Assembly: GCA_002430755.1 (NCBI GenBank) | Contig: DJCX01000050.1 | Coordinates: 1 to 6,650 of the forward strand | DNA from: Flavobacteriales bacterium UBA5939 | Lineage (GTDB): Bacteria; Bacteroidota; Bacteroidia; Flavobacteriales; Schleiferiaceae | Length of the DNA: 6,650 nucleotides | Reading direction: 5' to 3' | Shown here: positions 4,317-6,650 of the stretch, piece by piece | Numbering within the stretch: position 1 is the first letter of the stretch | How the letters are laid out: each line of letters starts with the position of its first letter | Notes under the pieces: generated by a model | The model's input: only the letters and a program-made list of their open reading frames with translations | Database searches by the model: none | Told to the model about the DNA's origin: nothing | Program-made: the position numbers and the translations under genes

Positions 4317-6650
4317 CTATAAATCACCCGTATAAAGCAAGGCAGCGCCGTCGTTTTGAAGGAGTACGAGGCCCTTGGGAGTGGAAATAAGCTTGGCCGT
4401 TGAGCCCCGCAAGATAAAGGGCGCATCGCTACACAAAGGCCCGGACGATCCGTAGGTCAAAAAGGCTCCGCAGAAGCTCTCTTGGGTACCGATAGAGGTG
4501 TGCATGTTATCTGCGCCGCCGCACAGCAATAGACCGCGCTCCGTGGTAATAGCCGCATTGATGGGTGCCTGCTGTGCAGCAGAAGGCAACTCAAGTTGTA
4601 CCCAGCCGCTGTCGCTAGAGACGAGCAATGCACTGCCTGTAAAACCAACGCTAAGTGGTTCAACACCAGCTAGGGCATCCCCAAACATTTTTTCAAACGG
4701 TACCCCAGAGAATGTTCTGTTCTTCAGATAATCCTTGCGGTACTTGACGCTTTCTTTGATGAGTTCGTCACGACCAAATAATGGATAACGCTCGCCTTGG
4801 TTCACGTAACTGTACAGGAAGTCGCGGTTCCCATTACCGTCTAGATCCGTGATCCATAATTCTATAGGGTCCTTAGGGTTTACAGCTATACCGTGATTTT
4901 GGCCCACCCCGCCGGCAAAAATTTCTGCGGAACCGTCGTGGTCTAAATCGGCCACGTATACCGAGCGCCACCAGCCGTTTTCGCTTAAGGACTGAACCTT
5001 GCTGTTACTATGAATGCTTTTAATCGTTCCCCAGTCTTCTGCGACAATGAGCTCGTTGGTACCGTCACCGTCTAGATCTCCTGTAGTGGCATCGGTAATC
5101 ATGCCTAATTCAGCGGTCCATGACGGCTGTCCCTTTTCAAACCAACCGTCATTGGTTCCGTAATACACTGCGTGCGAAGGTGCGGCACCGTAATCGTTCC
5201 AAACGGAACGCTCGCCAATGAAAATATCGTCGATTCCGTCTCCGTTAAGGTCTAAAATGGCCACACATGAGGCATTGGTTCCTTCTTCACTCAGAGAAAT
5301 ACTCGGCTTTTCTGAATCAAAATAGATGCGGTCTTGTTGACGCGTTGAATTATTGGGCATTTGACTGCTTCCAGTGACCACCACTAGGCCTTGCTGTCCG
5401 GTGCTCAGTGTTACAACTGCTGCATCGACATCTTCGTGCGCTCTATCGGCCCACAAAAGTGTGGTATCTAAAGTTTGGAGATCGGCCCAGAGCGGCGCTT
5501 TACCCGTACTTCCGCCCACAAACAGCTTTCCGTTGAAATAGGCGCCTGCAGGACCCAATTCGTCGGTGCCTTGAATCAACAGCGGGGTTTCGACAAAGCT
5601 GGTGTACGCATCTTCTTTATGTCCGAAGGGCAAAGTATCTAAAGGAGCAACAACACGGCTTTTGTTCACGGTCTCTAAACCATCAACGGCCATGCCTTCG
5701 CCGGGACGAAGTGGGTTGTGTTCACCAGGAAGTAAGGTGTAGGCTTCTGCAGTTCCATTTGGCCACTCAACAATGATACCCCCTCCAAAGTCGTCCACAT
5801 TTTTACGGGTGGAGCTGTGACTGAGCCAGGACCGTGTACCAAGGTTCCAATGAGATTTTGCGCCAAGGCGCTTTCGGTAGCGCACGCTGTAACCGCCAAA
5901 GTCAACAGTTGTGGCTGCAGTAGCGATGACATTGCGGTAGAGGTGCGCACGGTCGTCTAGGTTGTTAATGACGAGATCGAGTTTACCGTCGTTGTCAAAA
6001 TCGGCTACGGCAGAACCGTTGCTGGTGCCTTTGAAATCGAGGCCCCAGCTTTTGCTGGTTTCCTCCATCCCATCATGTGTGCCGCGGTAGGCGCGATTAC
6101 TCACGAGTCCCGAGGGCATCTGACTGTAGATACTTTCGTCGGACTTTGCTACGCCTTCGCCGCTGGAGAGGAATTGAATGTAATCTAGATCGTTTGGACG
6201 CCGCTTAATTCCGTTAGTTACGTACAGGTCTTTGTATCCATCTCCGTCGAAATCCTCGAGCAAGACACCCCAAGACCAATCGGTGCTTTCAACCCCGAGG
6301 AGTGGGGCAACGTCTTCAAATACAGGTAAGGCCATTCCTTTGGAAGCCACACTGCCGCGCTGTAGGTGCGCACTGTTTTTAGGAAACTGTTCGACATACC
6401 CTTGCGAGCGCTTGTATTTATGAATATGGAACGGCTCAGCACCCAACGCATTTTTGCGCTCTACCTCGTCCCAAGGCTTCATGTCCAGGGTGAAGAGGTC
6501 GGTCAAACCATCTCCGTTGAGGTCGCCCGCATCCACGCCCATGGTGAATTTCGAATTCGTCTGAAAGCTTTCGTCTGTGGCCAATTCAAACCCCTCGCCA
6601 GCGCGATTTAGATACAGGTAATCGTTCTCGTGAAAATCGTTGGCGACAAA
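4317..6650 (-). CDS. FG-GAP/VCBS repeat protein of the CRTAC1 type with ASPIC/UnbV-like segment (5' end cut by window edge)
   Basis: 777 codons are visible. The frame stays open to the right edge, starting FVANDFHENDYLYLNR, which is family sequence, so the true start lies outside; the TTG at 6584 is internal. Calcium-loop motifs of FG-GAP blades occur at visible residues 43 (DLNGDG), 133 (DFDGDG), 217 (DFDNDG), 467 (DLNGDG), 525 (DLDGDG), 568 (DLDHDG) and 602 (DLDGNG), at nt 6524, 6254, 6002, 5252, 5078, 4949 and 4847. Between the third and fourth lies an ASPIC/UnbV-like segment (nt about 5742-5930) ending IIVEWPNGT. The phrases STDWSWG, KDLYVTNGIKRRPNDLDY and NGWWRSV are typical of the large (about 1,100-residue) Bacteroidota members that often accompany SusC/SusD systems. 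It is predicted to be an exported beta-propeller protein with a binding or assembly role, with no enzymatic residues recognised. About a third of the protein is probably missing upstream. The gene ends with TAG, 24 nt before the lipoprotein gene. Confidence 0.95.
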   Translation of the reverse strand, partial: FVANDFHENDYLYLNRAGEGFELATDESFQTNSKFTMGVDAGDLNGDGLTDLFTLDMKPWDEVERKNALGAEPFHIHKYKRSQGYVEQFPKNSAHLQRGSVASKGMALPVFEDVAPLLGVESTDWSWGVLLEDFDGDGYKDLYVTNGIKRRPNDLDYIQFLSSGEGVAKSDESIYSQMPSGLVSNRAYRGTHDGMEETSKSWGLDFKGTSNGSAVADFDNDGKLDLVINNLDDRAHLYRNVIATAATTVDFGGYSVRYRKRLGAKSHWNLGTRSWLSHSSTRKNVDDFGGGIIVEWPNGTAEAYTLLPGEHNPLRPGEGMAVDGLETVNKSRVVAPLDTLPFGHKEDAYTSFVETPLLIQGTDELGPAGAYFNGKLFVGGSTGKAPLWADLQTLDTTLLWADRAHEDVDAAVVTLSTGQQGLVVVTGSSQMPNNSTRQQDRIYFDSEKPSISLSEEGTNASCVAILDLNGDGIDDIFIGERSVWNDYGAAPSHAVYYGTNDGWFEKGQPSWTAELGMITDATTGDLDGDGTNELIVAEDWGTIKSIHSNSKVQSLSENGWWRSVYVADLDHDGSAEIFAGGVGQNHGIAVNPKDPIELWITDLDGNGNRDFLYSYVNQGERYPLFGRDELIKESVKYRKDYLKNRTFSGVPFEKMFGDALAGVEPLSVGFTGSALLVSSDSGWVQLELPSAAQQAPINAAITTERGLLLCGGADNMHTSIGTQESFCGAFLTYGSSGPLCSDAPFILRGSTAKLISTPKGLVLLQNDGAALLYTGDL

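Larger units (their letters stand above)
1..6650 (-). other. Five-gene collinear operon
   Basis: All five genes share the minus strand, and the junctions are 24 nt, 14 nt, an 8-nt overlap and 9 nt. No gap is large enough for a standard intergenic terminator and promoter. The order FG-GAP protein, small lipoprotein, haloperoxidase-like lipoprotein, MFS carrier, trehalase runs from exported proteins to the inner membrane to the cytoplasm, as in a nutrient-uptake locus. Operon promoter and terminator must lie outside the window on either side. Confidence 0.85.

Noticed and set aside
6566..6584. TTG at 6584 as the start of the FG-GAP protein.
   Set aside because: The 22 codons upstream to the window edge are open and encode family-typical sequence (VANDFHENDYLYLN), so the TTG is an internal Leu codon.

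Overview
The window is one gene-dense stretch of a bacterial chromosome. Five genes lie head to tail, all on the minus strand, so transcription runs from position 6650 towards position 1. The content points to a member of the Bacteroidota. There is a CRTAC1-type FG-GAP/VCBS protein of the kind common in that phylum, two small-leader lipoproteins with the lipid Cys at residue 18, and no properly spaced Shine-Dalgarno at any visible start. A marine or aquatic flavobacterium-like host is a guess only.

Layout in transcription order: (1) 6650-4317, a large FG-GAP/VCBS repeat protein with an ASPIC/UnbV-like segment, its 5' end outside the window; (2) 4292-3774, a small Cys-rich lipoprotein of unknown function; (3) 3759-2437, a lipoprotein of the vanadium haloperoxidase/PAP2 superfamily with a complete vanadate-pocket residue set; (4) 2444-1236, a 12-helix major facilitator superfamily sugar-type transporter; (5) 1226-1, a GH37 trehalase without signal peptide, its 3' end outside the window. 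Junctions are 24 nt, 14 nt, an 8-nt overlap and 9 nt. This is best read as one operon, and no gap exceeds 24 nt.

How the genes may work together (inference): the transporter and cytoplasmic trehalase form an obvious pair, with a disaccharide, most simply trehalose, imported across the inner membrane and split into two glucoses. The three upstream products are exported envelope proteins (two lipoproteins and a beta-propeller type repeat protein) and may bind, present or modify a substrate outside the inner membrane. SusC/SusD-type outer-membrane genes would be expected beyond the right edge but cannot be seen. The joining of a haloperoxidase-like lipoprotein to a trehalose uptake and hydrolysis module is the most unusual point. 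No RNA genes, mobile elements, CRISPR arrays, attachment sites, convincing promoters or terminators were found.
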